Below the pieces are notes generated by a model. The model had not been told where the DNA came from and ran no database searches. It worked only from the letters and a program-made list of their open reading frames with translations. From Calcarisporiella thermophila CBS 279.70 (lineage: Eukaryota; Calcarisporiellomycota): a DNA stretch of 64,000 bases. This document shows positions 1 to 12,100 of this stretch, piece after piece. Location: the NCBI RefSeq assembly GCF_041956535.1, contig NW_027192208.1:506492-570491 (forward strand), in the 5' to 3' direction. How positions within the stretch are numbered: the stretch's first letter is position 1; each line of letters starts with the position of its first letter. The translations under genes were made by a program, and so were the position numbers.

Positions 1-1
1 A

Positions 2-1000
2 GAAGATTATGCTATCTGCGAAGAAGGTGCCAAAGAGATGCTGGCGAGTGTTTCAGGCTTGATTTACGATGAAAATTCCGAGTATGTACAATGGGCACGC
101 ACAGTATGCGCAAATCTTGCACGAGTGATTGATAAAGATTTGCGCCCAGGTGTGAACGAACCGATCACTGTTCCATCTGAATTTGAGGTGTTTGTAATCG
201 ATGACAGATCTACATTCAATGCATATGCACTTGGATCGTCCAACAAGATCTTCCTTTACACTCCAATGCTTGAACTCATTGACCACGATGATGATATACT
301 TGCGTCAGTACTCTCTCACGAGATGGCACATATTGTACAGCGACATCATATTGAATCACAGGCGGTTGCATCGATATTGCTGATGATAGAAGACATTGTT
401 CGCGGTGCGACATGGTACATTATTGATGCATTGGGGCCCTTTATAAATGATTTTTTCAAAAATATAATGGATGGGCTCATTGAGATATCCACTTCGACTA
501 CTTACAATCGTCGACTTGAAAAGGAAGCAGATTTAATTGGACTTGAATGGATGGCACGTGCTGGCTATAATCCAGAGAAAGCAGTGGTATTCTGGGAGCG
601 AATGCGAGAACTAGAGCTGTTAGTAGAGAATGAGAATATGGAGGGAGAGAAACAAAGTGGGCAAATTGTTTTAAGAGAGGGAAAGCGAACCTCTCAGAAA
701 ATACCTGGCGAAAATAACGAAAACGAAGATGAAAGGCAAATTAGTCGATCATTTGCACAAACTGTCGACGACTGGTTTGGTGCAAGCCATCCGTCTACAG
801 AGGAACGTATAATGTATTTAAGTGCTCAAATGGAGCATGCGTTGGTGACGTACCATACAGCACTTAAGCAGAATGGTCCTCCAAAAAGATTTTTTGAGAC
901 AATCAAGTTGCCTGAACATAATGTTAGTGAATCGACGATTGCATACTTACAATCATGGATTAAGAATACTTTCTTTAGTAAAAAATCGTCTTCTACTTAA
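2..1000 (+). CDS. OMA1: OMA1-like mitochondrial M48 metallopeptidase, 5' partial
   Basis: Zinc metallopeptidase of family M48, like OMA1 of the mitochondrial inner membrane, which degrades misassembled membrane proteins and processes dynamin-like GTPases under stress. The frame is open to the left window edge, so the N-terminus (targeting signal and membrane segment) is missing; the first visible Met at 38 is not a credible start. The zinc motif HEMAH lies at 317-331, in LSHEMAHIVQRHH. The downstream ligand Glu is in the conserved stretch RRLEKEADLIGLEWMARAG. The tail, with HPSTEERI, is also typical of M48C proteins. No intron is needed in the visible part. Other M48 members (e.g. STE24) have a different topology around the HExxH, so OMA1 is the best fit. 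Confidence 0.88.
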   Translation, partial: EDYAICEEGAKEMLASVSGLIYDENSEYVQWARTVCANLARVIDKDLRPGVNEPITVPSEFEVFVIDDRSTFNAYALGSSNKIFLYTPMLELIDHDDDILASVLSHEMAHIVQRHHIESQAVASILLMIEDIVRGATWYIIDALGPFINDFFKNIMDGLIEISTSTTYNRRLEKEADLIGLEWMARAGYNPEKAVVFWERMRELELLVENENMEGEKQSGQIVLREGKRTSQKIPGENNENEDERQISRSFAQTVDDWFGASHPSTEERIMYLSAQMEHALVTYHTALKQNGPPKRFFETIKLPEHNVSESTIAYLQSWIKNTFFSKKSSST

Positions 1001-1681
1001 AATTTCTTAATACTAGTGAAAAATAATTTATCTCAAATCTCTGCGATTATCTGCCGGAAATTTTGACCGGGCTTGGGTTATATCCTAGGATGCATGCAAA
1101 TTTGATATGTCTGCGATAGAGGATTAAGATATCAACATGGATTTCATACATATCTTAATTATCATTGATCTTAGCGGCTTAATAATTTACGACATGTTCC
1201 AATGAAATATTGGGCATCAGTTATTGTGATTTCGACATCTATATATTTTGTATCAGACACGTTTCCAAGGGCTGGCATGTTTTTACTCTGTTTTCTCAAT
1301 ATGCTGACATATACTGTGTCATAATTCATCTGTAAGCTTTTGAAGTTTCACGTTTGAAAGAATGAAAGAATGTTTTCGCATGTTTGCGATAAATATTTTA
1401 GATTTTTAAATCAAAATAGTTTTCCAATAGGTATGGAAAAAACATATCATGATATGAAATGATATAAAGAACCTAATAAACCATCCATGTAGATAATTTG
1501 AAATGTTGTCTAAAAGCAGTGGGCATATTTTCATATTATATACCTATGATTCTGCTAGTATAATGTACACCTTGCCCAAGCTCAATTTCACCAGAATCAG
1601 TGAATTAATGAAGTTCAATTTGAAGAGGTTGAAGGGCGCCCAATTAAATTTTCGAACAAAACGACTCCCATATGTTCTATA
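1001..1681. other. AT-rich intergenic region
   Basis: AT-rich spacer between the OMA1 stop and the ankyrin gene. It has stop codons in all frames and I see no RNA gene or repeat. It presumably holds the OMA1 3' end and the promoter of the ankyrin gene. Confidence 0.5.
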
Positions 1682-2845
1682 ATGAAGGAATATTTTTCGC
1701 GTCTCCTACGTCTTCTTCCGCGTAAAGACTCTAATCAAATATATGACATATTTTCTTCACTTCCTCCTGATATATCTTCCGCTGCTATTATCAATTACCG
1801 AGACGAGCACGGGGACACTCTTGTTCACCATGCAGCACGACACCATAATATTAAAGCATTGCGTTTATTTTTGGAGCTCGGAGGAGATGCACAGGCTGTG
1901 AATAATCATGGTCGACATCCAATCCACGAAGCGATTGACAGCCGAGAATGTGTGCAAGAATTAGCCAAAGTGTGTGATGTTAATTGTATGAAGCGAGGAG
2001 ATTGGACACCTGCGATGACTGCTGGTATTTTGATACTATACTGATAATTTCACTTTATTTTGTGTAAATATTAAATAGATTATTTTAAGCGATGAAAGGA
2101 AGGCTTGATATCGTTGAGCTACTGATTTCATTTGGTGCTGATGTTAATCGCGTGAACAGAGACGGGTGGAATTGTTTACATCTTGCTATAAAAGAGGGTC
2201 ATCGTGATATCGCCGAATATCTTCTTCGAATATCACCCGAATGCTGGAAGCGTAAGACGCGGAGCGGAAGGCTCCCAATACAAACAGCTGCATTATGCGG
2301 ATACACAGAAATAGTAAGATCAATTCTTTGTCTTGTAAAAGAAAAGGATCGTAGAATGCTTCTCGAAGAAGCTGATAATAGCGGTATGGGACTTTTGCAT
2401 GTTGCAGTTGCGGGAGGAGATCTGGTATTGGTTAAAGAATTAATCGAACGATATGAATTAAACGTGGATATCCAAGATAATACAGGACGACAACCTGTAC
2501 ATATTGCAGCACTCACTGATCAGCCAAAAATGATTGTCTTATTAATGGAGCATGGTGCTAAGCTTGACGCCCGCGACCAGTGGGATCAATCGTCTCCACT
2601 CCATTTGGCAGCACGAGAGGGCCACATAGAGACAGTTCAAGTACTACTACAGCTAGGAGTGGATAGTTTTGCAAAAGATAAATTTGGAAGAACAGCGTTG
2701 GACTTAGGTATTGAAAATATTTTTATAAATTGTCACCAAAATATTGTATTCACCTCTTCTTTATCTTCATTTAACTCTAGCTCGTTCATGGCACCGTGAT
2801 GCTATTTCTGAATTGCTCTCACCCGTTATCGAGTTTACGACTTGA
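1682..2845 (+). CDS. Ankyrin-repeat protein, 3 exons
   Basis: Exons 1682-2024, 2090-2707 and 2781-2845 give 341 residues. Introns are 65 and 73 nt, GT-AG, and both junctions restore ankyrin consensus across the splice (WTPAMTAAMKGRLDIVELL at the first, LDLARSWHRDAISELL at the second). About eight ankyrin repeats fill the protein, with TALHLA/HIAAL-like helices spaced about 33 residues. There is no signal peptide, membrane segment or other domain, so it is probably a soluble scaffold; the partner cannot be read from sequence. The Met at 1682 is the first in frame, and the ORF begins just before the first repeat. Confidence 0.85.
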
Positions 2846-2980
2846 TCCCAATAAAAACTTGATATAGTTGATGAATTTTAGACAACTATTATAAGACAGG
2901 TTTATTTTATACATAAGAGAATGGCCATTATGTAGATTTTTGGAAAAGATTCCTAAAATTTTAACGATTCTCTACTCTGT

Positions 2981-4378
2981 TTATTCCGCTGTTACGCTTG
3001 GCTCGCTTGAATGTAGCGTCACTTCAAGGCGGGTCAGTTTTTCTGCGTTCTCTCTATTTCGGCGGTTCCAGTGTTTATTCTTAAATTTATCAAAATTTAG
3101 CGTTCGACTACTATCAAGAAATCACTACTCAAACTTACTGTAGCGCGCTTCTTGCGTAATTGGAACCTGTCGTATATTTGAGAGTAAAGTAGTCCTTCAC
3201 CTTGGCGCATAACAAACACTTTGTGAGAATTGTCAAACTTGGAAAGTTTAAGTGTATAGTCGCGTGCCCAATGAAATTGCAATTGTAATTGCTAGCAATT
3301 CAATAATAAGGAATTAGACGAGTATAAAAATTGGTAGGTAATAACGATGTATACTTCATTCGATTCTTCAGATTGAGTCGAGTTTCTTTTTCGCTTTAAT
3401 TTTCGAGCGCTTTCTTCATCTGGGATATAGTAGTAAACTAATCGGTCCAAAGAATCTTTCTCACCAGAAGGCATCATAACGCTAAATCGCGCTTTACTGG
3501 TATCACTCACTCCCTCTCCATTGACATTAGAATTGTTTGGTTGAGCTTGACATGGGTCTTCATCAAACACGATTAGCGAAAAATTAGAATCAAAGGTGCT
3601 GAAATCAGGAAGTACAGGGACAGCATCGATAGCTTTGAGTTTCGGATTTGTGGGATGCTTGAGCTTCTCAAGCAGATTGGCGTCGTTTGCCGCATTGAAG
3701 GTATTCTCAATCGTTTTTATTTGACCCTCTCGAGAGATATCAAAGTCTGTTCGATGTTTCTTGGCGGAGAGGCCGAATCTGTAGGCATAGATATTACTCC
3801 CTCGGAGAATCATAAAATAGAACTGATTTTGCTTACTGAGATTCAACACTCTGAGTCTTAGTTCCTTTAGAAACTTCCTCCGCAAAATATTCTGTTCTTC
3901 TTAGCCAGGCAACCATGGGTTTGTTCTTAGGAGTAGCAGCCGTTCCCCGCGTATGTTTTTTCACGTTTGTTAATAAAAACTCATCTTCGGAATCAAGAGT
4001 TTTTGCTGGACGAGTTTCTCCTAAAAAGTTGTCATCGATTTAACAAAATTATCTCATTAATTGAGTAAAAAAAAAAACACCTCTAGCCTCAGTCTCATAA
4101 TCGTTGATTATACCCCCCTCAAGCGGCATCCCTAGATCTTGCTCTACCATTAAGTTATAAGGGGTCTTTTCAATAAGGCTAGTGCTCTCATAGCGACTGT
4201 AACGTGTAATATCAGGATGATATTTGAGAAGTTTTGGAGAGAAGGGAAGGGAGGGTAAAAGATTTCGATAGCGCACTCGGCATACAAATTCAGAACTATA
4301 GGTTAAAGTGTAGTTAGTCGTGCAAGCTATTCTAATATAAGAGACATCACACTTAAATGCCTACCGATTTGACGACAT
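2981..4378 (-). CDS. PAF1: PAF1 complex subunit Paf1, 6 exons
   Basis: Scaffold subunit of the nuclear Paf1 complex, which travels with RNA polymerase II and supports H2B ubiquitylation and H3K4/K36 methylation. Exons on the minus strand: 4378-4365, 4295-4081, 4020-3837, 3778-3355, 3291-3139, 3079-2981 (362 residues; yeast Paf1 445). Family landmarks in order: EFVCRVRYRNLLPSLPFSPK near the N-terminus, DLGMPLE, VAWLRRTEYFAEE, the I-x-x-TF segment, FHWARDYTLKL and LRKKRA near the C-terminus. The first exon is only 14 nt, but it restores frame exactly. The donor of intron 2 could also lie about 35 nt upstream. It follows HOM6 on the same strand after 141 bp. Confidence 0.9.
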
Positions 4379-4519
4379 TATTGTATTGGGTTAAAGGAAT
4401 ATTATCAGTGGATTTTTTATAAGTTTTGTGGCGCAATCGCTATCGAAATTTAAATCCAATTTCAATTTTATTCATAATTTTATAGGTTGAGTATTCACAT
4501 AAAGCTTTTTGAATTGTAT

Positions 4520-5734
4520 CTATGCGAGTGTCTTTGCGTCGACTTTAATGGCTCTTTCCTTAACTTTTAGAATATCCGAAAATATTCCAAATGCTGTTAC
4601 TGCAGCTCCGGCTCCAGCCCCTTGAATGATGAGCCCATTGGGGAAACGCTGTGTCGTAAACTTAATGATATTATCCGACCCTTTTAGAGAGGCAAAGGGA
4701 TGAGACGCAGGATAACGGCCTAGTTTTACACCTGAATCTTTCCCTAAACAGTCTACTACTCCCACATAACGAAGCACTTCATTCTGCGCGAGAGCGTGTG
4801 CATTCATTTCGCTAAATTGATTATCGTACTCGGGCAATTTAGTCATAAATTCATTAACAGACGAGACATTACGCAAGGCTTCGGGTACAATATTTTCTAC
4901 GGAGAGTGTTTCAAGAGACAACTTCACCCCAGCAACGCGCCCACAGATGATAACCTAGGAGAAAGTATTTGTTGTGAAAAATAAGTTGATAAAGCAAAGA
5001 ATATAGGGCTAACCTTTCGAGCAACATCGAGTCCATTCAAATCATCGCGTGGATCTGGCTCCTAATAAATCAAAAATGCCAAAGACATATTAAAGGGATA
5101 AGACAACATTTGATTAAATGAATCTAAAAAAATATCAAACCGTATATCCAAGTTCCTTCGCGGTCTTTACTATTTCTGAGAATTTGCGTTCTTCTGCCAC
5201 AGAAAGACTCGAAAACTCATTAAACAGATAGCTTAGTGTCCCCGAAAAAATGCCCTCAATTCGTGTCACACGATCACCCGTTTTCACGAGATCGAGCAAT
5301 GTATTAATTACTGGCAATCCGGCTCCTACGGTCGATTCATGATAAACCAGGCCGCGGTTATTTGGATTGTAAATTTCATTAAAAAGGGAAAGCTCGCCCG
5401 AGAAACCCTTCTTATTTGGCGTAACTACGTGAATACCCTGTTGGAGCCAGCTTGGATATCTCTCAGCCACTGACTGTTCGGACGTGCAGTCAATCACAAT
5501 CGATGGGTCCGTTTGACTCGATAGAAACCGATTAAGCTCGGCGAAATCTAGACTAGTAGGGGTCTCGGCGAGATCCTTACGCCATTGAGAGAGATTAATC
5601 GAGTTATCGAGCAACATGCGCTTGGAAGAAGCAAGGCAGACAACACGCAATGCATGATAGATCCCATGGGACTGCAATTGGCTTATCAATTCTGAACCTA
5701 CAAGGCCCACTCCGATAATAGCAATGTTAATCAT
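4520..5734 (-). CDS. HOM6: Homoserine dehydrogenase, 3 exons
   Basis: NAD(P)-dependent reduction of aspartate semialdehyde to homoserine, on the threonine/methionine branch. Exons 5734-5141, 5061-5014, 4954-4520 give 358 residues (yeast Hom6 359). The Rossmann nucleotide motif IGVGLVGSEL is at residues 6-15. The homoserine-binding and catalytic region carries PNKKGFSG, YHESTVGAGLPV and ELGYTEPDPRDDLNG, the last of which is split by intron 1. The C-terminal GAGAGAAVTAFGIFSD motif is intact. The in-frame TTG extension upstream of the Met is ignored. There is no fused aspartokinase domain, as is usual in fungi. Confidence 0.95.
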
Positions 5735-6128
5735 TTTTAAATAATACAATTAGCAACTACTTTTTTCGTGTGTAAGGTGATTTTAACTACGCCACTGCTC
5801 CATTTATCGAAATTTGATATTATGAGATGCATTTAATGCATATCAACTAATATTTTCTCATTATTACTCAATCCTTTGTAAGAAGACTATTTTCAAAATT
5901 GTTAAAATATAGAGCATAATAATAAAAGAGTAAAAATTATAAAATATAATAATGAAGATAGCATAATATATAATAAAGATATTATTATAAAAAGATAAAA
6001 TTAGAAAAATGACTACTGCTTCGCACGAAAATAAAAAAACCAAGAAATTCAATAAAATCTCAATATTAAAATACTCCAAAACGAATTCATTCATGAATAT
6101 TTATGAAAAGAATAAAATATGTTTTAGT
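5735..6128. other. AT-rich intergenic region
   Basis: Very AT-rich stretch between HOM6 and the RRM gene, containing no ORF with coding character. It should hold the HOM6 promoter and the 3' end of the RRM gene. Confidence 0.45.
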
Positions 6129-7896
6129 TTAGGCTGTATTCTTTTCATCTTCTTCCCTAATCGTCATTTTTTGCTGAGCTAGTGAAGCAAGCTCAGAGTC
6201 TTCCGGAGACTCTAGGGAAGTGTTTTGGTAGCTTTGAGGATCTTGCGGACGTATAGAGCCGTGCGTGTAGCTGGGAATCTGCCCGTAATAGCCCATGGGT
6301 ATGTTGCTCGAAGTACCAATGCTAAGGATAGTTTCGGGGGTCAAAGGCTGAGTCATCACTCGCTACTCAAAACAAATTTGTTAATATATTGTTATATAAA
6401 GTGGGCACTAATATAATACCCCAAATCCAACCCCATATTGCGGGGTTTTCCACATTCGCCTTTTAACCACTTGGTCTTTCAGCTTTTTCTGAGCAGTAGA
6501 ATCGGCAAAACGAGCCTGTAGAGGAGCGGACGAGCCTTGAAATGTGATTCCATTGAATTTCTGGATTATAGCTTCGGCTGATTGTCGATCAACCATTCTT
6601 AAATATAGGTTTAATAAATAATTGTTTAATAGAATATATAATATACAGTTACCGGGCAAAGCCGACCCCTCGACTAACATTCGTTGCAGGATCGCGCATA
6701 ATTTTTGTGGAGGTTGTCTTGTAGGGGAGAAGCAATTGCTCCAATTTCTATATAAGGATTTATATATAAAATTGAACTCAATAGCTCGGTTCAAAACATT
6801 AAATATATTTACCGCTTCGTCCATATCAACGGGTAAATTGGAGAGATATACATTGGTGGAGGAATGGTCCTGCAGACTTTTCAACCGTATACTGAAAGAA
6901 TCCTGGTGTTGAAATGTCAGTTACCAAAAAATATTAATCTCAGTTGATGTATATAATGTTCACCCTTGCAAACGAAACTTGAAATCCCATCTGTGACAAA
7001 GCTTCTATTGCATGTTCCGCTTCCTCTTTAGTCTCATACATCACGAATCCAAATCCTTTACAATCGCCTGTCTGCTGATCGATCATCGCTTTAGAGGACG
7101 AAATCGTACCATAACTGCAAAGTGGTGAGTGTACTCCAAATAACCCATATCCAAAAATAATGCACACTTACACTGCGCACATCGAATAGAGGTTCTCGTC
7201 AGTCATAGTGGGGGGGAGCCCGCGAATATAAATATTATTCAAGATTTGGGGAGAAAACCCAGAAAAGTTTAATCCTGGTGTACGCTGTCCAAGAGGTTGA
7301 TTTATGTGTACAGAATGATGCGGGAATTGGATTGTGTGGCGACGATTGCTAGGTAGATTCCACATTGGATGATGCTGCGGTGGAGAAAGGGGAGGAGAGC
7401 CAAGATAACGTGCCTGTTGTGGGGGAGAAGAGGGTGCTGATGATACCTGGAAGGAGGATGGGGTTGGCATATTTGGCTGATATGCCTGAGGATATCCAAA
7501 TGGCTGTAATGAGGGGGAATGCATCACTGGCCCTGTTGGGGGGGTTTGTGGAGCTGATTGCGCATAATAGACAGGTGTAGGACTTCCAGGCGAGTAGTAT
7601 GCTGCACCTTGTGGAGTAAATGTGGGTGATTGAGGTGGAAGCGGTGAATTTATCGATCCATATGCTGGTGCAGCAGCAGCAGCAAAATAAGGAGCAGGAT
7701 ACTGTTGGAAAAGACCATAATTATATGCTATTTGATAAGTGGATGGATCATTAGGATCATATCCCGCCGCCAATGCAGTCTGATAGGCTTCCGATACACT
7801 CTGGGACTGTTCGCCTTCCTTTTCATCTGTCGTGACATCAGTTGGGATTGATTTTTCCTTTACATCTTGACTGATATCATTGCCGAGTCGCTTCAT
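6129..7896 (-). CDS. Two-RRM RNA-binding protein, RBMS-like, 6 exons
   Basis: Exons 7896-7172, 7114-6964, 6902-6813, 6747-6653, 6597-6420, 6362-6129 give 490 residues. The first about 220 residues are low-complexity, rich in Pro, Gln, Ser and Tyr. Two RRMs follow. RRM1 has RNP2 IYIRGLPP and RNP1 KGFGFVMY; RRM2 has RNP2 VYLSNLP and RNP1 RGVGFARM. The order and linker match the RBMS (single-stranded nucleic-acid-interacting) family. The tail is Gln/Ser/Pro-rich. Every splice junction keeps phase and falls inside conserved RRM text. It likely binds AU-rich RNA in post-transcriptional control, which is family inference. The Met at 7896 is preferred over an upstream in-frame TTG. Confidence 0.87.
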
Positions 7897-8530
7897 TTTG
7901 GTCTTCTGGTAGAGGAGAGAATAAAAAATATTGAATATATCACGGCGACTCTGAAGGTGCTTGGCGACTATCAATAATTGAGAATTAGCAAATTAATACA
8001 AAAAATCAATGTATCTTATGAAAATTATGATTGCAAAAAATGGAAAATGACTATATATCCTATTTACATTTAAAATAGATCGTAACGCTCTAATAATTAA
8101 CTAGAGTGCCATGCAAGATTTAGCACGCGAAAACTATACTTTTGTAGAATAATTACGCGAATAAAAAGAAAATGTATTGAATTTTCACGAAATCAATTTG
8201 GTTTAAAAACGATTAGTATTACCTCTTAAGAGAAATGATGTATTCTCTCAATATTTATATCGTAAGGTGGAAAAGAAAAGGTATGTGCGGAATGAGGTAT
8301 AACGCGGTATTACGAAATAAAAGAGAACGTACGAGATGTACGTGATTTTATAAAAGAAAGATATTTCTTTAGGTAGCAAGAGTGAAACTGAAAAATCTTC
8401 GACGATTTCACCGTTGCGATTTTTAACCAAATTATTAATGCAATTGAATTTACACTTCTCTGTTTGTTTGCAGAAATCTCTTAACCAAAAAAAAAACAAT
8501 TACATCCATCGCTACGCAATTTTCATTTTG
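7897..8530. other. Divergent intergenic region
   Basis: AT-rich spacer between the divergently transcribed RRM gene and the LYR-motif gene. In-frame codons extend the LYR ORF leftward to 8414, but they look random and contain a run of Asn/Lys; I see no other gene. Confidence 0.4.
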
Positions 8531-8809
8531 ATGCCACGATCTATTTCCTCGCAGTCTCTGGCTATTCCACATCTTCCCTCCCTGCATCTTTATCGCCGTG
8601 CCTTACGTATCATTCATAATTTTCCAGTTGTATATCTTCGTCAAAAACTCATGCTGAACACGCGTGATTTGTTCGAGCTACATCGCACCGAACGCGATCC
8701 CAAACGAGTAGAAAGATGGATTCGATGGGGAGAACAAGATTTACAATTTATCAAGTCATGGCAGGACGTCGACGAAGAATCACTGAAGAAAATATTTAAA
8801 GGAATTTAA
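8531..8809 (+). CDS. LYR-motif mitochondrial protein
   Basis: Single-exon 92-residue protein with the LYR motif near the N-terminus (LHLYRRALRII) and a basic, helical body including LMLNTRDLFELHR and WIRWGEQDL. LYR proteins are small matrix factors or subunits that bind acyl-ACP and the Fe-S or OXPHOS assembly machinery. The Met at 8531 gives the family's usual length (80-110 residues) and directly precedes a Ser/Arg-rich leader; the ORF extension to 8414 is unlikely to be translated. Which LYRM subfamily it belongs to is not clear from sequence. Confidence 0.75.
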   Translation: MPRSISSQSLAIPHLPSLHLYRRALRIIHNFPVVYLRQKLMLNTRDLFELHRTERDPKRVERWIRWGEQDLQFIKSWQDVDEESLKKIFKGI

Positions 8810-9111
8810 GGATGAATTTAAGGATTTTGCACTTGTACAGTAGATTGTAATCATTATATTATCGGCACACGATGTCAGAACCACTGTAAAATGTTAACAC
8901 AATAGATCTCCAAACTTAAAAAGTTGATCAGTATATGGATATTTTTGCTCACTCCTCAAATATTTATATGGGCCTTCTAAAACGCTACTTCAATATTGGA
9001 AGGTTACAAGGTGTATGAAAAAAGTTTGCTAAGCCACAGTCGAGCCTATAATGATAATTCTTTTGTGAAAAAGGTCTCCTTCCTCCGCTTTTTTTACAGA
9101 TAAATTTCAAA

Positions 9112-12100
9112 ATGAAACAAGCGGTTCGATTTACCGTTCCGCACACACCCTGTGATGGGGATGACGGTGAGGTGCAACATGCGGAAAAAGAGATGCAATC
9201 TTCCCCAAAGCAAAATTCAAAAAGGGATGCTGAGGGGCGACGATCGATTTTCGGCAAGACATTTTATGTACATGGCGCGACTGAAGATAAATCAGAACTA
9301 GAAGAATTTATCAGATCATTAGGAGGAATTATTACAGGCTCTCTGCGAGAAAATGTAAGTTGTGCTATTTTTTTCATCTTAGCTTGATCCGATGAGTGAC
9401 GGTATAATTTCTTCCAATATTTCATAGACAAATTATTTCGTCGCAACCAAGAAGTCATCTGAAGAATTGACTAGAGAAATGGAAATTGCTTTAGATTATA
9501 ACATTTCCATCATAGACGAGGAATATTTATGGCAAGCCGGAAAAGGGCCCACACCTTACGAGGTTGTTACGTAAGTACAGTGTTTGAATAGTTGCCCTAG
9601 CAACAATTCGACAATTTCTATTTGATCTTTTGATGCAGCATTATTATCGATCCTAAAATATTAACATAATAAATAGCGATGCTGATGGAGTGACGCGAAG
9701 AGTTTATGACAGTAGAAGCGCTGAACATAGATCACCCAGTGCTGGCCGGCGCCCACGTCCTCTCTCTTGGAATAAGCGACCTCCAAACCCTAGGCGCAAA
9801 TCTGGGCTTATACAAAATCTGCGACGCTATCCATACGACCATTCCCGTGGAACGTCTATGTACGATCCAGATTCACATTATAATGACGTGGATTCGGTTT
9901 CCGAGGTGTCTGAGCTCGATAACCTTGATGATTTTGAGGATGGCACGCCAAATGAACTTAGTGTTACTACCTCTGCGTATCCTCAAGATTATCCTCCTCC
10001 CGCTCCTCCAAGAGAAGATCTTGAGGAGCATCAACAGGAACGAATAGAGTGGCAAAACATGCTTTCTTCAGTATTAACAGGCGAGCTTGTCAGAACTGAA
10101 AAACGTCGCCTGCAAGATATGCCTACAGATCAACGCTCTCAGGCAGCAAATTTACACTACGAAATTTGGTTGGATCTGCGAGCAATGTTGCGTGCAAGGA
10201 AGACTGTCGATGAAAAGCGGATAGTGGATGCGGCTAGAAGACATATAGATCCGATACTAGAAAAAGTGCTACACTTTCGGGTACAGGATGGTGATCGTCC
10301 CGCGCTAGAGCAAGTGAAACAGCTGCTTGATCAGGTTGATAGGTTAGAGAGTCTCTATCCGTCACGTCACGCTTTTATGCAAGTGAGTGCTATTTTCGGA
10401 TGGAAAGTCTAATTTAATCCATATCTGACTGACTTTCTTATAGGACAAACCTCTCTATGGATCTGATGAATTTCAGAATAATCTCGATGCCTTGAACGCG
10501 TGGTATACATTGACCTGCAATTTACAGCAACAACTTCAAATTCTCAAAACATGGACTGGCTCTGATGACTTGAAATTTGCTGAGCCTAAAGAAGCAAATA
10601 CATCGAGCCAACATGGCCAGGGCAGTGACGGTACGCCTTCGTTCATAGAGCGCATTCTAAAAGAGAATAATTTGCAGCGTACCCTTGAAAAGCGCACTCT
10701 CTTCGCACTGAACCAATTACTACGCAAGGCTAAAGAAACGATGAAACAGATGCATCAGGCTTTCGATAAAATGAAATTGCCGCCTTTCAAGGATGAACTC
10801 CTGCAACTTATCACCTTCCCCACTGAGCTTGTAGAGGGGTCAATCAAGCTACGTCTAGGATATTCTAAACGCATTAATGAGCCTACGATGCTTATTGTCG
10901 ATCAGATGATGGAGGACTTCCGAACTTCTCTAAATCTTGGCTATCGTATTAAACGCAACTATGAAGAGCTTTTGGCACCTTCCGATGGCTGGGATTTGCC
11001 TAATTGCATCGATGAGCAGTATGACTCGGTATTGCTTAGCGCGTTACGTTACTTTTTCAAATTGCTACAGTGGAAACTCAAGGGCGAGTCGAAAGCAATT
11101 TTTTTCAAGGAAGCAGAGATCCTTGAAGAGGAATGGAATTTCTTGAGCAATGTATCGCCTCATATTGAAGGCGCTGAGCTAGAAACTGCAGAGCATTTCT
11201 GGTAATACTAGACTGAATGAATTGATTCATTAAAGAGTGTGCTCAAACCTGTTGCTTTTTCTTTATAGCTCACTAACCAACCGACTTCTTATTCGACTTG
11301 TGAATTATTATGACTTGAAATTGCGAATGCGTCCGAACGAGATTAAAGACCTCTTCAAATGGTTTTCACGGGTACTCGAAAACGTCAGATTGCGAGGAAG
11401 AAAATTGATGCGATTCACCAGGTATAAAAAATCGTGACTCTCTTCATCTCAAGATGATTACTAATGCGATTTTCTTAGAGTACTTACTTCACAGCTTGAG
11501 AACATGACGGAATTCCAGTTGAATATTTCTAATTTCAACGATTTCATCGCCTCTCTTGTTGCGTCCGATCATGTATTCGTATACACGGGCAGTCTAGAGC
11601 AAGACGGCATTTATGTTATTGCGTCGCCGGGACTTTACGAGGACGAACAGCACATTCGGCGCATGCTACGATCATGTTTTCTCAAGTACAGCGAATATGA
11701 GAAGGATGACGCCTATCTCATAGTCCTCTCCCCTAAGGAGAGCTTTGTTTGGTCGGGCTATATGATCAATGTGCCAATCGAACGCATGAACGTTGATATG
11801 AAGCCAAACCGCGTAAGGTTAATTGCTGGCACAGCAATGCACTTGCATGAGACCCGTCAACGTATTTTTGAGATCATTGGAAATCCGACCATGTTGGAGT
11901 TGGTGCACGAACAGCGCTCTCATCTCACTCGTTTGAACAGAGAGCTGAATAAAGTGAAAAAGACGCTCTTAAAATTGGTGGACGTAATCATGAACAGCAT
12001 ATGCACTCTGCGTTCCGCCACCAAAGGGTTACAAGCCCAAGATCTCTTGGAGGAATGTTTTTCGTTTGCAACGGATTTTGGACAACGGGCCGCAAAGTTC

